From NCBI GenBank assembly GCA_017354895.1, contig CP071493.1, forward strand, positions 3,162,001 to 3,226,000: 64,000 nucleotides of DNA, written 5' to 3'. The notes beneath the pieces are model-generated. The model saw only the letters and a list, made by a program, of their open reading frames with translations, was not told the origin of the DNA and made no database searches. Source of the DNA: Podospora comata (Eukaryota; Ascomycota; Sordariomycetes; Sordariales; Podosporaceae). Positions 1-11,394 of this stretch are shown here, piece after piece. A program made the position numbers and the translations under genes. How positions within the stretch are numbered: the stretch's first letter is position 1; every line of letters begins with the position of its first letter.

Positions 1-598
1 CCGCCAGATTCCTTGGTCATCTTGGGGTACCTATTCATGCCCAGCTTCCCCGACCTCGAATACGGCCATGTAATCCACGGAAGCAAAGCAGGCTCTCCGT
101 TCCGATGCAAACCGGTACGTAATGGAACTGAGGGATGTCATGCCAAATCAGCATGTTATGCCCGTGGCTGATTTAGTGTCTTTCATGCCTGAATCGCACG
201 CCGGCACGTTTCATTGTCTGCCCTAACAAGAAGGAGAACAAGCCAGACGGGTGTCAGGCACCGGTACCCGTAGCACAAAGGCTTCCAAGATCTCCCATGA
301 GGCGGTTCAACAACAAAGCCATGCAAGCCACAGGAGAGGATATCGTGTTGATGCCTCCACCTCTCGGAGAAAGGTGCTGAGTAGCAATGTGAAAGGATGA
401 TGGGGAAAATCTTAATTTTAAAGAGTCAAAAACCAGCCTGAAAGCTGATGTCGCTTTAGGCCAGGGTTAGGGTTAAAAACTCCCTGCATAATCGATGGGA
501 GGTTGCCTGCCGGAGCTCAGACGCTCAAACCGCATTTCTCAAGTATCATGACCAGGAACCAGCCAAAAATACAAACAAAATCAATACCCACCGCAGTC
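1..598. other. Left-edge non-coding region and PRP4 promoter
   Basis: No reading frame here resembles a known protein. The only notable element is a telomere-repeat-like box (AGGGTTAGGGTTA, 463-475) about 125 nt upstream of the PRP4 start. The first 100 bases could belong to a gene outside the window, but I cannot support one. Confidence 0.5.
463..475 (+). promoter_or_regulatory. Telobox-like element upstream of PRP4
   Basis: AGGGTTAGGGTTA is two units of the TTAGGG telomeric repeat lying inside a gene promoter. Such teloboxes act in some fungi as binding sites for Myb-type or TRF-like factors. Similar boxes lie upstream of PEX4 (21804-21835) and PEX6 (50757-50774). A regulatory role here is inferred. 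Confidence 0.4.
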
Positions 599-2342
599 AT
601 GATGCACCCATCACGTAGGGCGTATGTTGAGGAGGCTGACACTGAGGTAAGGTCTATCATCCACACCCCTATCTGTTATGAATCGCAGCCGCTCAACATT
701 ACAGCCCGAACTCGAACTGACCCGCATCGTCGTTTGCAGGACCGAGGAAGTGGAGGCATTGACATAGATGCCATTCGTGAGTAGCCCCCGATAACACTCC
801 AAGCACTTTGTCTCCCCATGTACTGACTTTGTCCCAGCAATCGACCGCGACTATGACATCCCCGGAGCCGGCGCAGGCATTGCGCCCGAGAGAGCATCAG
901 CCATCATCTCACAATTCGAGCGCAAGCGATTCGCCGCCACTATCGCGGTCCCAACCGACGATGGACGTGTCCGCGCCAAACTTCGAGAGCTAGGCGAGCC
1001 TATCACGCTGTTCGGCGAAGGACCGGTCGATCGACGCGACAGGTTACGAGAGCTTCTTACCGAGCAGGCGCAGCAGGCGACAGGCCAGGAGAGCGCAGAT
1101 GTGGAGATGCAGGATGCTGGCAACGACGAGGAAGCGGAAGAGCAAGAGGAAGAGTTTTACTCTCGGGGAACACAGGAGCTTCTCGATGCCCGAATAGAAA
1201 TCGCCAAGTTTACGATCCCCCGAGCGAAACGGCGCGTCGAGTTTCAGAAGAAGGAGGCTACGATTCCTCTCCGTACCCATGTCAAGTTCAGGAAGGAGAT
1301 CAAGGAGCGGCTTCAGACGTTTGAATTGCAAGCCAGTCAGACTGCGGGAGATCGTCATGTGAGCATGACGAGGTTTTCGCCAGATGGACAGATGATTGCG
1401 ACTGGAAATTGGGGCGGTCAAGTCAAGCTTATCGATATACCGACTTTGGAGCATCGCAAGACGCTGCGAGGACATACCAACAAGATCAGCGGTTTGGCCT
1501 GGAGGCCTGGTGCTACCCTTCCCGAGGCCAACATCTCGGAGGACACGGTCAACCTTGCTTCGGGTGGTGCAGAGGGCCAGGTTCATCTTTGGTCGCTAAA
1601 TCAAGATACACCGCTATCGACGCTCTCTGGGCACTCGCAAAGAGTATGCCGTGTCGAGTTTCACCCTTCTGGAAAATACCTCGCATCTGCGTCTGAGGAC
1701 ACGTCGTGGAGGCTGTGGGATGTCGAAACAACAACCGAACTGCTTCTTCAAGAGGGACACTCGCGGGGAGTGTACGCCGTAAGCTTCAACACCGACGGGT
1801 CCTTGCTGGCCAGTGCAGGTCTGGACAGTATTGGAAGAATCTGGGATTTGCGGTCGGGACGGACAGTCATGATTCTCGACGGGCATCTGGATGGCCACAT
1901 CAAGCCGATCTACGGGCTGGACTGGAGTCCGGACGGGCACCGGGTCCTCACGGCCTCGGCAGATGGATGGATCAAATGCTGGGACGTGAGAAAAGTGCAG
2001 AGGACAGGCGGAATTGGTGCGCACACAAGCGCGGTATCAGATGTCAGATGGTTCAAGGGGATGGATGAGCCCGTTGACGGGAAGCCACCAGGCGAGGACG
2101 ACAAGGGAAACCAGTTGCCAAAGAAGTCTGGGACGTTTTTGGTGTCGTCTGGGTTTGACCACAAGGTCAACATTTTCTCGGCTGATGACTGGGCTCTTGC
2201 TCAGTCGCTGAGCGGCCATACTGGCCCAGTAGCGAGTGTCGATGTAAGCCGGGACGGCAAGTGGATCATCAGCGGTGGACATGATCGGACTGTCAAGTTA
2301 TGGGGTCGTAATGATGCAACCGGTCTGTATGGTGACTTTTAG
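599..2342 (+). CDS. PRP4: U4/U6 small nuclear ribonucleoprotein PRP4 (WD40)
   Basis: This is the spliceosome component that holds U4/U6 di-snRNP together in the nucleus. The model is join(599..646,740..776,838..2342), 529 aa. Intron 1 (647-739) has GTAAGG, a CTGAC branch and CAG, and is 93 nt with no stop. Intron 2 (777-837) has GTGAGT, TACTGAC and CCCAG, and changes the frame so that exons 2 and 3 join correctly. The N-terminal PRP4/SFM motif (ERKRFAATIAVPTDDGRVR) lies at about residues 48-90, followed by an acidic stretch (EEAEEQEEE). About seven WD40 repeats fill residues 198-525 (for example HTNKISGLAWRP, GHSQRVCRVEFHP, SGGHDRTVKLWG). The ATG at 599 (MMHPSRRAYV) was chosen because fungal orthologues begin similarly. 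An in-frame ATG further upstream (MTRNQ...) seems less likely. Confidence 0.93.
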
Positions 2343-2946
2343 GGATCACTTCCTTGCAAGTCAGAGAGGGGAGGAACCGGGCCGGAAATAATGGGGATGT
2401 TAAATGTATAGTAGCTAGCTGTGAATTGATACCCAAATACAAAGACTGGTCTGGTCCCATTTTCATCCTCTGAAGAAGTACTTTTGTACCTACCTGCGTT
2501 GGACTTGGCCCAGATGCGGCGGCGAGATGCGCGAGCTGCGCTGGCGTCACAGGTTGCTGGGACCGACGCACGGGCCACATTTTAAGTGGTTTGCCGATAA
2601 AGGCCGATAAAGTCTGGGGGGATCTTGAATCTTGGGGTGATTGTTTGCTTTCAGCTTTTCCAACCTTCAAGCTTAACAGCCTACAACTCTTCATCGCGTC
2701 GCTCGATTTTTCTAGCAGTGATCCAGCTCGCCTTGATCGATTCCGACGACGACAACGACTGCTCAATGAACGAGATCGAGTCCCACACTTGAGCAAGGGG
2801 GAGAGAGAGATCGATTCGTTTCTCCACCGAAGGAAGCAAGTCGCCGCCGCTGCTCGAGCCAGGGAGTAGTTGCTTTTGTCTCTTGATCTTTTCGAGACGA
2901 CACACACGACACGGCACGACACGACACGACACGAAGAGGCAAGGAA
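2343..2946. other. Intergenic region PRP4-cyclin with CACGA repeat
   Basis: No gene is seen. A short imperfect tandem of the pentamer CACGA at 2905-2934 lies just before the cyclin start and is probably in its 5' leader. Confidence 0.5.
2905..2934. repeat. Pentanucleotide (ACGAC)n microsatellite
   Basis: About six imperfect ACGAC units are directly visible, ending 12 nt before the cyclin ATG. Confidence 0.7.
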
Positions 2947-4522
2947 ATGTCTTCTTCCAACAGCTTTGACCGATACCGACCACCAAGAGAAGCACCCGCT
3001 CACCCGCCAAAACCGCCGTTTATCGCAGAGTACAACAACACTTCGCAGTCGTCATCGCCTGCTACTACTGGGAGAAGGCGCGAGGGAGGAGGAGGAGTGC
3101 CGCCTGCTGTACCGTCGCCCCCGGTTTATTCCTCCAGGACATCACCGCCGCCGCGACCGCTGCGGAGCGCCCCCTCGCCTGCCATGTCTAGCCCACAGAG
3201 GTCGCAGCAGCAGAGGAGGGAGCAGTGGCTGTTCACGCTGGACGAGGTGAAGAGCACGCCAAGCATCATGGACGGGCTGCCGATTGGGGAGGAGAGGTTG
3301 AGGAGGGCGAAGGGGGTGAATTTTATTTACCAGGCGGGCATGTTGCTGGAGCTGCCGCAGATTACGATTTGGGTGGCGGCGGTGTTTTTTCATCGGTTTT
3401 ATATGCGGTATAGCATGGTTGAGCAGAATGGGGGCATACATCACTATGTAAGGAGGGTTTCTATATTCCTGGGAGAGTTGGATGAAACCGAACTAACCAC
3501 GAGGAAAAATGATTTAGAATATCGCCGCCACGTCGTTGTTTCTGGCGAATAAGACGGAGGAAAACTGCCGCAAGACGAAGGACTTGATCATTGCTGTCGC
3601 CAAGGTGGCTCAGAAGAACACCAAGCTGATTATTGATGAGCAATCGAAGGAGTACTGGCGGTGGCGGGATTCGATCCTTGCGTTTGAGGAGATCATGCTC
3701 GAGACGCTTACCTTCGATCTCATGATTAATAACCCCTACGGCGAGATTTTTGACCTGCTGGCGGAGCTGGATCTGATCAAAAACCACAAGCTGCGGGATG
3801 GGGTCTGGGCTTTTTGCAACGACGCGTGTCTGACGGTGCTGCCGTTGGTGTTGAGCACGAGGGAGGTGGCCATCTCGGCGATTTTCTTCTCGGCGACGGT
3901 GAACAAGGTGCAGATTGGGGATGTGAGGGGCCAGAGCTGGTGGGTGTACTTGGGGGGGACGGAGGAGATGGCGGCGTTGGGGGTGAATTTGATGTGTGAG
4001 TTTTATAGGGAGAACCCGCTGCGGAAGCAGGAGAAGCGTCCTCCCAGTCCGGAGTTTAGGCTGGAGAGCACGAGGAGGAGGGGGGATGTGGCTTTTGGGC
4101 TTGGGGGGATGATGGAGGTTGATAGTCCGGGGACTGGGACGCCGACGCCGGTGGGGACAGATAGGGCTGGGACGCAGAGTCCGGGGCGGGGGAGGGTTAA
4201 TGGGAACGGGGTTGTCAAGGAGGAGGAGGGGGGGGTGAAGAGGGAGGGGTCGTCGTCGGCCGAGGAGATGAGGGCGGCGGCTGTTAGGGCGAGTGTGGAG
4301 AATGGGGATTCGGATGCGGCGTTGAAGGCTGCGGCGAATGAGTTGGGGGTTCATGAGAATGGGGATGGTGGTGGTGGGGGGTTGGTGTCCCCTGGGCCGA
4401 TGCTGGCGGCGATCAAGAGGAAGAGTGCCGAGTTGGAGGATGCGGTGGATGCTGCGGAGAGGGAGGCGAAGAAGATTAAGTTGCAGGATGATGAGGATGA
4501 GGGGGAGATTAAGGGGTCTTGA
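2947..4522 (+). CDS. C-type cyclin (cyclin K/T, Pch1-like), CDK9 partner
   Basis: This is probably the cyclin subunit of a transcription-elongation kinase (P-TEFb or CTDK type) that phosphorylates the RNA polymerase II tail. The model is join(2947..3447,3518..4522), 501 aa. The 70-nt intron has GTAAGG, a CTAAC branch and TTTAG, and joins ...GGIHHY to NIAATSLFLANKTEE. The N-terminal 90 residues are Pro/Ser-rich. The cyclin box fills about 94-337, with WLFTLDEVKSTPS, LFLANKTEENCRKTKD (the conserved K-E pair) and ILAFEEIMLETLTFDL. The tail from 338 on is acidic, Gly-rich and disordered, ending in a Lys/Glu-rich segment. It resembles fission-yeast Pch1 and metazoan cyclin K more than cyclin C. 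The exact kinase partner is inferred. Confidence 0.88.
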
Positions 4523-5077
4523 TTGAGGAAGATAATGGGGGTGCGAGAGATTGGACTGGTAGCACTTCCCTCTTCAGCGGTTGACTCTTTTGTTGACGAT
4601 ATCATTATTTTTATTTGTTGTTTTGGAGTTTTTTTGTTGTTGTTTCCGGCGCCAAGGATTAGCGAACGGGATATTTAGGGGGTGGTTTAACCAGGAAAGG
4701 AGGGTTTTCATATCGAGGGGTTCAGATTCTGGTGTATCATATTTTTTTTTATATATTTTGATATCCCTCTTTTTTTTTTCTTTTCTTTTTTTTTTTCTTT
4801 TTTTTTTGTTTTTTTTCTCTCCGTTTCATCTCTTACCTCTCCTTCTATTTCAATGCTAATAGGCGATGTGGAATAGGGGATTGTAGTTAGGCAGAATATC
4901 TATGGTTTGAGAGATGATATATGTGTTGTCCGTTGTGTGTATCGGTCTGTGTGTTGTGTGGTGAGTGATATTTGGATGGTGGCGGCAGGAGAAAGTATCA
5001 TTATTATGACAAAAGTTTCAATAAATAGTGTTTAAACGTTTGTGCCCGTTTCATTTTTTTTTATGTTGAATATATAT
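4523..5077. other. Convergent 3' region cyclin/DUS4
   Basis: This holds the facing 3' ends of two genes. A long T-rich tract (about 4741-4812) is the only visible structure, and no gene is supported. Confidence 0.5.
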
Positions 5078-6438
5078 TCACATCCTCCCTATCCCACCGG
5101 GCTTCTTCTCCTCGAGAAAGTCAATCAGCTCAACCATGTCCCCGACCTTCATCAACTCTGCCCTCTCCTGCTTGTTCAGCAAGGCGACCTTGTCTTTTTG
5201 GCTTGGGCCCATGCCTGGGGAGCACATCTCGTTGATGTGGTGCAGGACGAGCTTGAAGGGCATGGGCGCTTTGATTGTTTTGTTGAGGAAGTATTCGACT
5301 GCCTCCCAGGGGCAGGAGTTTCTGCCGGAGAAGAGGGCTGGGTTTGCGAGGAGGGCGCGGGCGGACATTAGGCCGGAGAGATGGGGGATGTTATGCTCTG
5401 GTGGGGAAGAAGAGGAGGAAAGGGTGTTGTGGAAGGGGGAGGTGAATGGGAGGGAGTCGAGGGTGAAGACGTCGCCTGAGAGGAGGATGGGGACTTGAGT
5501 TCCGAAGGTGGAGGTTAGGATGGAGAGGGACTCGACGTTGATGGGGGTGGAGGAGGGGGTTTGGCGGGTTCGGGGGTGGATGGTGAGGAAGTCGATTGGT
5601 CGGGTGGTGGTTAGGGAGCAGGGGGCGAGGAGGGTGGTTATGAAGTCGATGGTTTTTCTAAATGGGAGGGGGGGATTAGGATGGGGTGGAAAAGGGGAAG
5701 GGGGGGTGGGGGAGGAGGAGACGTACCGGAGATCTTTGTGGACTCGTATCTTGATGCTGACGCTCCTGCCTTTGGGGCTGTTGATATCCTTTTCTAACCC
5801 TGAGACATCCCAGCCGTCTTGGTGGAGTTGGGATCGAGTTTCGAGGACCATGTCGCGGACTAGTTCTCGCTTTTCCATGAGGGCGGCGCCGAGGGTGGAG
5901 GAGCAGGCCCATGATTGGGGACAGCCGCAGTTGAGGTCTACTCCTGAGGTGAATGGGACGACGAGGGAGGAGGCTCGGGCGAGTTCTTGGGGGACGTTGG
6001 CGCCGAATTGGACGATGGTTGGTGGTTGGGGGCCGGCGGTGGAGATGGTGAAGTCGCTGTCGCGGGCGAATTTGTTGCGGTTGAATTCTTTGGCGAGGAT
6101 CATGGGGGTCCAGCAGAGGTCGGTGCCGTAGTGGTGGACTGTTTGGCGGAAGGCGAGCTGGTAAAGGGGTTAGAATAGGGGTCGTTGTGGGATAGTGAGA
6201 GGAGGCCTGCCTTGCTGTACCGCACCATGGGGGCGGAGGTGTATAATAGACGTTTCTCATTTTTGGCAACCTCGAAGAGTTTGAGGGGACTGGTTTATGT
6301 GAAGATGGTAGTGTAAGTGAGTGTATCTACCAGATGTGGATGGCTTACAAGCTATGAGCGAGGACAGGGGTGTAAGCGAGTAAGTGAGTGATGAGGGCCA
6401 GCTTACTGTATGAACTCTTGGTTCAGTGGGTTCGCCAT
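5078..6438 (-). CDS. DUS4: tRNA-dihydrouridine synthase Dus4
   Basis: An FMN enzyme that reduces uridines to dihydrouridine in the tRNA D-loop (Dus4 acts on U20a/b in yeast). The model is complement(join(5078..5657,5727..6157,6211..6289,6407..6438)), 373 aa. The start is MANPLNQEFIHPLKLFEVAK, assembled from a 32-nt first exon. The motif APMVRYSKLAFRQTV spans the exon 2/3 junction, and DLNCGCPQ carries the expected catalytic Cys near residue 116. HPRTRQTPS is the usual H-x-R-T-R motif. Intron 2 (6158-6210) uses a GC donor (AAG|GCAGGC) with a CTAAC branch, a rare GC-AG intron. Introns 1 and 3 are GT-AG. The gene is head to head with ADE2. Confidence 0.9.
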
Positions 6439-6930
6439 TTGAATAATTCAATTTTGATTTAGTTTCAATAAGATCTCTAATGCTACGAGTTCATCTGATG
6501 GTGAGTGAGTCTTTCGTGAGCCTTGGTTTACCCCACCTCAGACTTACACAGTTGAAGCTCACCTAGGTGAGTCAAGGTCTACAAACTGGTAAGATGGTAG
6601 GATAATGGGCGCTATGCTAAGGTAGTGAGTGCACTGTTCTCCGATAACAGTTGTGCTCATTGACCCAGCTCACGGGAAACTCTGAATCTGTTCGTGAAAA
6701 AAGTTGCAGGAGTTCAGTTGACAAACTCCAGATTTTCCCCGCGAATGTGGGGGATCAGAGACTGACAACGGGCATTTTGAGTGCTCTGATTGGCCGAAAG
6801 TATTTTTTGCCCCTTGGTGACGAGGTTCACCCCGCCATATCAAGCATCGGGATTCAGTAATCGAGGGCTTTACAAGGGCACGGTGACATCAAATTCGAGT
6901 CATTCAACCGAAGTATAAGGTTTAGCTAGT
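6439..6930. promoter_or_regulatory. Divergent promoter DUS4/ADE2
   Basis: This 492-bp region lies between two divergent starts. A perfect Gcn4/Bas1-type site TGAGTCA is at 6568-6574, a half-site TGAGTC at 6506-6511, and a reverse CCAAT box (ATTGG) at 6789-6793. Yeast ADE genes are activated through TGACTC by Bas1/Gcn4. Use of the site here is inferred. Confidence 0.45.
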
Positions 6931-9155
6931 ATGGATCCGGCTCCCCGTCCCAACGCCCTCAAGTCGATGGGCCATAGGCTGTCACTGACCAAACTAAGAA
7001 GAGCGTTGAGTGGCAGGAAAAAGAAGCTTCAGGAGATCCAGGAACCCGACGAACCCTACCAGACAACACCAACAACAACCAAACCAGAGGAGGGGCAACA
7101 AGAAGAAGAAGAAGAAGAAGAAGACGACGACGACGATATGAACGAAGGAAACACTGTCATCGGCCTGCTGGGTGGGGGGCAGTTGGGCCGCATGCTTTGT
7201 GAGGCCGCGAACCCCCTGGGAATCGACATTGCCATTTTGGACGAACACAATGCGCCGGCCAAGCAGGCGCACAACACCAACCGCCACGTTGTTGGCTCTT
7301 TCAAGGACCCCGGGCGCATCAAAGAGCTCGCTGCCCGCTCTGACTATCTCTCAGTTGAGATTGAGCACGTCGACACCGAGGTGCTCGAGGACATTGAGAA
7401 GAATGGCGTCCCCGTTGAGATCAACGGTGAGATTGTTACTCACAGACCACCAATTCACCCATCATGGAGAACTCTCCGTCTCATTCAGGACAAGTATCTC
7501 CAAAAGGAGCACTTCAAGTCCAGCGGCAAGACGATCCCTATTGCTGAGCAAATAGCCATCGAGTCTGGCGATGCCGCCCTTGACTCACTCAAAAAGGCTG
7601 GCAAGCAGTTTGGTTTCCCATTCATGCTCAAGGCTCGCAAGGGGAGTTATGATGGAAGAGGAAACTTCAAGGTCGACAGCGAGGATGATTTTGCGGAAGC
7701 GATCAAGGCTCTGGGAACACTGCCTCTTTATGCCGAGAAGTGGGCTCCCTTCGTCAAGGAGCTCGCTGTTATGGTCATCAGGACAGAGGACAGCGACGGC
7801 AAGCTCAAGAACTGTGTCGCCTACCCGGCAGTTGAGACCATTCACGAGGACAGCATTTGCACCAAGGTGTTCATGCCCCCAAGAGACGTCTCTGAGGATA
7901 TCTGTGAGAAGGCGAGGAAACTTGCTACCGAGGTTATCAGCACATTGTGGGGGAGGGGTGTCTTTGCCGTAGAGATGTTCCTCCTCGAGGATGGTAAGCC
8001 ATTGCACCATCAGTCTTGACGCAGCAAGCTAATACGATTTCAGCTTCTCTCATGATCAACGAGGTTGCTCCTCGCCCTCACAACTCTGGCCACTACACTA
8101 TCGAGGCAGTCCCTTACATGTCCCAGTACAAGGCTCAGCTCCACGCTGTTCTTGATCTCCCGGTCCCGGACAAGCTCATCCCCAGAGTCCAGTCCTCCAT
8201 CATGCTAAACATTCTCGGTGGAGCCAAGCCAGACTCTCACCACCACCTCTCCGGTCTGGCGCGGAGCACATACGACGACGACATGGACGTCTATCTCCAC
8301 CTATACAACAAGGAGTCCAAGCCTAGTCGTAAGATCGGTCACATCACCCTCACCGGATTCTGCTCAGTCCAAGAGCTCGAGGCCAAGGCGAAGCCCTTTA
8401 TCGATCTCGTCGACCAAATCAGACTTGACCGCCTCGAGGCCACCTCGGAAACTCTCCGTCCTACCCAGGAGACCAACGGCTCGGCCAAGCCTGCGGAAAA
8501 AGCCCCCGTAGAACCTGCTACCGATAACCACGTTGAGGCCCAAGAGCTGTCTGCTGAGGCAGCCTCCAGTGACAAGCCCCTGGTCCTGGTAACAATGGGC
8601 TCCGACTCTGACCTCCCCGTCCTCAAAGCTGGCTTGGACATCCTGAAGGAGTTCAACGTCCCCTATGCTCTGGATATCACCTCGGCCCACCGCACACCAA
8701 AGTACATGATGAAGGTGGCCGACGAAGCGGCTGGCAAGGGCATCAAGGTGATTATCGCTGCTGCCGGTGGAGCGGCTCACTTGCCGGGTATGATCTCTTC
8801 TGAGACGCCGCTGCCGGTGATTGGTGTGCCGGTCAAGGCTACGCACTTGGATGGGATTGATAGTTTGTTGAGTATTGTGCAGATGCCGGTATGTACCCTA
8901 CCTTTTGAGTGATGATGATGATGATGATGGTGGCGGCTGACAAAGAAACAGAGAGGCGTCCCTACTGCTACGGTGGGTATCAACAACTCGACTAATGCTG
9001 CGCTGCTGGCGATCAGGATCTTGGGGGCGTTTGTGCCAGAGTATCAGCAGGCTATGAAGAAATATCAGGTTGATATGGAGGAGGCGGTGATTGTGAAGGG
9101 GACTAAGTTGAGGGAGGGGGGGGATGCGGCTTATCTGGCGGGGATGAAGAAATAG
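6931..9155 (+). CDS. ADE2: Phosphoribosylaminoimidazole carboxylase (PurK-PurE fusion)
   Basis: It converts aminoimidazole ribotide to carboxyaminoimidazole ribotide in purine synthesis in the cytosol. Loss of this enzyme gives red pigment in yeasts. The model is join(6931..7993,8044..8888,8952..9155), 703 aa. The introns (50 and 63 nt) are GT-AG, and intron 2 contains a (GAT)n run. The nucleotide-binding start of PurK is [13 protein letters not shown] (about 78-90). The ATP-grasp loop [12 protein letters not shown] is near 233. A linker (about 480-530) precedes PurE (532-703), which has [14 protein letters not shown] and [11 protein letters not shown]. The first 69 residues, ending in a Glu/Asp run, precede a second Met (7138) where most family members begin. 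The upstream ATG would give a longer protein, so the true start is uncertain. Confidence 0.95.
8911..8929. repeat. (GAT)n microsatellite in ADE2 intron 2
   Basis: About six uninterrupted GAT units lie inside the 63-nt intron 8889-8951. Any length change would alter the distance from donor to branch point. Confidence 0.75.
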
Positions 9156-9507
9156 ATGCAACGGCTGTAGGTTGAAATTTGTGCGAGTTATATCGGAGTG
9201 GGGGAAAGGGGGGTACATAAAATGGTGATAGGTCCGGAGTAACCTGTAGGATGGCGAGTAGCTTTGCTTTTCGTTTGTTCGTCCTTATCTCTCAATGTCA
9301 CATTTGGCAATTTTTGGCCAAGTAGTTCCACCCGGCTGCTGATGATACAAATGTTTTTGCTATATCTGCTCAACTGGTTCCATCGATGAGCGTCATTCTT
9401 CACTCCAGTCACAACCCCCCCATCCGGCCAGCTTCTCCTCTCAAAACATATTCACGCATGCACAAATTCCTTCTGTCATACAACAACCCTGCCCCCTTTC
9501 TCCCCTT
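9156..9507. other. Convergent 3' region ADE2/TMEM70-like
   Basis: Facing 3' ends. No gene or structured element is visible. Confidence 0.5.
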
Positions 9508-10614
9508 TTACTGCCCAGTCTTCTTCCCGCCACCACCCACCCCCTTCTCCCCAGCCCTACTCCCAATCCCCTCGGCGATATCCTTCCAAACCCACCCCGC
9601 CCTGCAATTCTTCTCATTCCCCGCCTGGATGTTGAACCTCCCCACCGCCCTCCACCTCCACCACTTCCTTTTCTCGTTGACCGCCGTCGTATCCCGCGTG
9701 AAATTCACCATGCCGAAGCGCTCCCTTGTCGGCTTGAGATCAGACAGCATCATGGACGAGTGGCGGGGCGTCCCCGTCAGGCTGAGGGTGGTGATGTCGA
9801 CCTGGGTGTTTGGCGGGGCTGTTTTGGCAAAACGCTGGAGGATGGGGGTCGACCAGCGGGCGTAGGGGGGCAGGCGGAGGTGGATGAAGGTCACGAAGGG
9901 GGTGGTGAAGTAGCCGACGTAGAGGAGAGGGATGAGGCCGCAGGCGAGGGAGGCGAGGGGGTACTGGGGGGGGGCGCCGGATTTGATGTAGTGGGGGGTG
10001 AGGACTAGGCCGAAGCCGGCGAAGAGGAGGAGGGTTGCGAAGCGGAGGGTGCCGAGGAAGGTTGTTTCTTTGATAGGGGGGTTAGCTAAAATGGGGATAG
10101 GATATAAGGTGGGGGAGGCGGGAGGGGGGGCTTACTGCCTGTGCCGGCGTGGTAGATCATTAGGCGTTCGGGGTATTCTGGTTGGGGGTGTTAGCTTTGA
10201 TGTGTGTCAGTTGAAAGGTGATGAGGGAGATGACATACCGGTCTTTTCCTTTTTTCCGTGGCCTTGTTGCTGCTGTTGCTGTTGCTGTTGCTGCCCACCC
10301 TTGGCTTTTTCTGCTGCGGCGAGCAGGGCTTGCTCTTCGAGTGCTATGTTTTTGGTGGAGGTTTGAGAGTTGGGTCTGGATGCATAAGTTGCTCTTAGGA
10401 TAAGTGAGGATTGATGACTCCCTAGTCTGAGGATTTCTGGTCTGGTTGTTGTTGTTGTTGTTGTTGTGGTTGTTGTGGTTGTTGATGTGAGTAATGAGAG
10501 AGCTCGGGCGGTGGTAATAATATGAGGGTATGTTGACAGCTTGACACCTCCCCGCACCCCGTTGCTGAGCGGTGCTCGAGATAAGCCTCCAGTTAGTCTC
10601 AATTGAATTGTCAT
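9508..10614 (-). CDS. TMEM70/TMEM186-like mitochondrial inner-membrane protein
   Basis: This is probably a mitochondrial assembly factor with a two-helix hairpin. In animals, relatives help assemble ATP synthase or complex I. The model is complement(join(9508..10067,10136..10177,10239..10614)), 325 aa. Phases 1 and 1 join KTE|YPERLMIYHAGTGK|TTFLGTLR, and YHAGTG..FLG is the family hallmark. A first hydrophobic stretch (TLLLFAGFGLVLTP) lies at about 150-163 and a second (LASLACGLIPLLYVGYF) at about 176-192. The N-terminus is basic and hydroxylated, as expected of a targeting sequence, and contains a 13-Thr run and a 10-Gln run coded by GTT and CTG-type repeats. The start MTIQLRLTGG was chosen as the first ATG in frame after a plausible leader. 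Family assignment is from motif memory. Confidence 0.72.
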
Positions 10615-11394
10615 GGTTTTAGAATTGGCTTGTGAAAGTAGAATCATGAGTGAGCCTCTCAGAGGTAAGATGGGTAAGAATTTCCAGATTGGATGTTTGA
10701 ACGATTGATGAGTGGGTGAAACCAATCAAAATTGCTGTTTGGGAGCTGTGGTGGAAAGTGGCCCAAGCTCCTTGGACGACACATCAACTCGGTGACCACC
10801 AAGGTATTTCAGAGATGTGAAAGGAAATCTCACGTTTGACGTCTGCCTATATTCAGGAGACGGCGCCGCCTTTTTCGCTTCACTGAAGAAAGAGAGTCGA
10901 TGCGGGCTGAGTTATAAGACAACTGCTGATCAGCACGATGTCTCGCCCCCTTAACTGCTCACGGGACCCACAAGGTTCGAGATCTTTCATCTTCCCACAA
11001 AGCTCTCGCTCCTCACCATGATCGCCGCTGGCACATTCCTCCAAGTTCTGACTCGGATTCAACAACAATGAGCAAGTGTCAAGATATCATCCTCTCCGCC
11101 GAGAATCTCATGGCAGCCGGAGGTTCTGAAATATTTCCAGCGGCCTCTGAAGTGTTCAGGAGAAATGCCCTGAAAGCAAAGAGCGTAAAGGAACCTACCT
11201 TGTGTTTCCACAACAATCTTTTGCGATCTAGATGCCATAAAGACCCATTCAATCCCATCCCGAGATGAGAAGTTGAAGTTAGGTATAGAGGTAGGCAGAT
11301 AGCTACCGACATCTTGATCTCATCAAGTCTCGACTTAACTTTTAACACCTGTCCACGATACTAATAACTCAGTCCTCATTGAAACCTCATTAAG
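10615..11394. other. Intergenic region upstream of the secreted-protein cluster
   Basis: This is the shared 5' region of the TMEM70-like gene (minus) and the first small secreted protein (plus). No gene is supported; short open frames here lack family features. Confidence 0.45.

Noticed and set aside
463-475. Chromosome-end telomeric repeat
   Set aside because: Only two TTAGGG units inside a gene promoter and flanked by unique sequence; more like a telobox than a telomere remnant.
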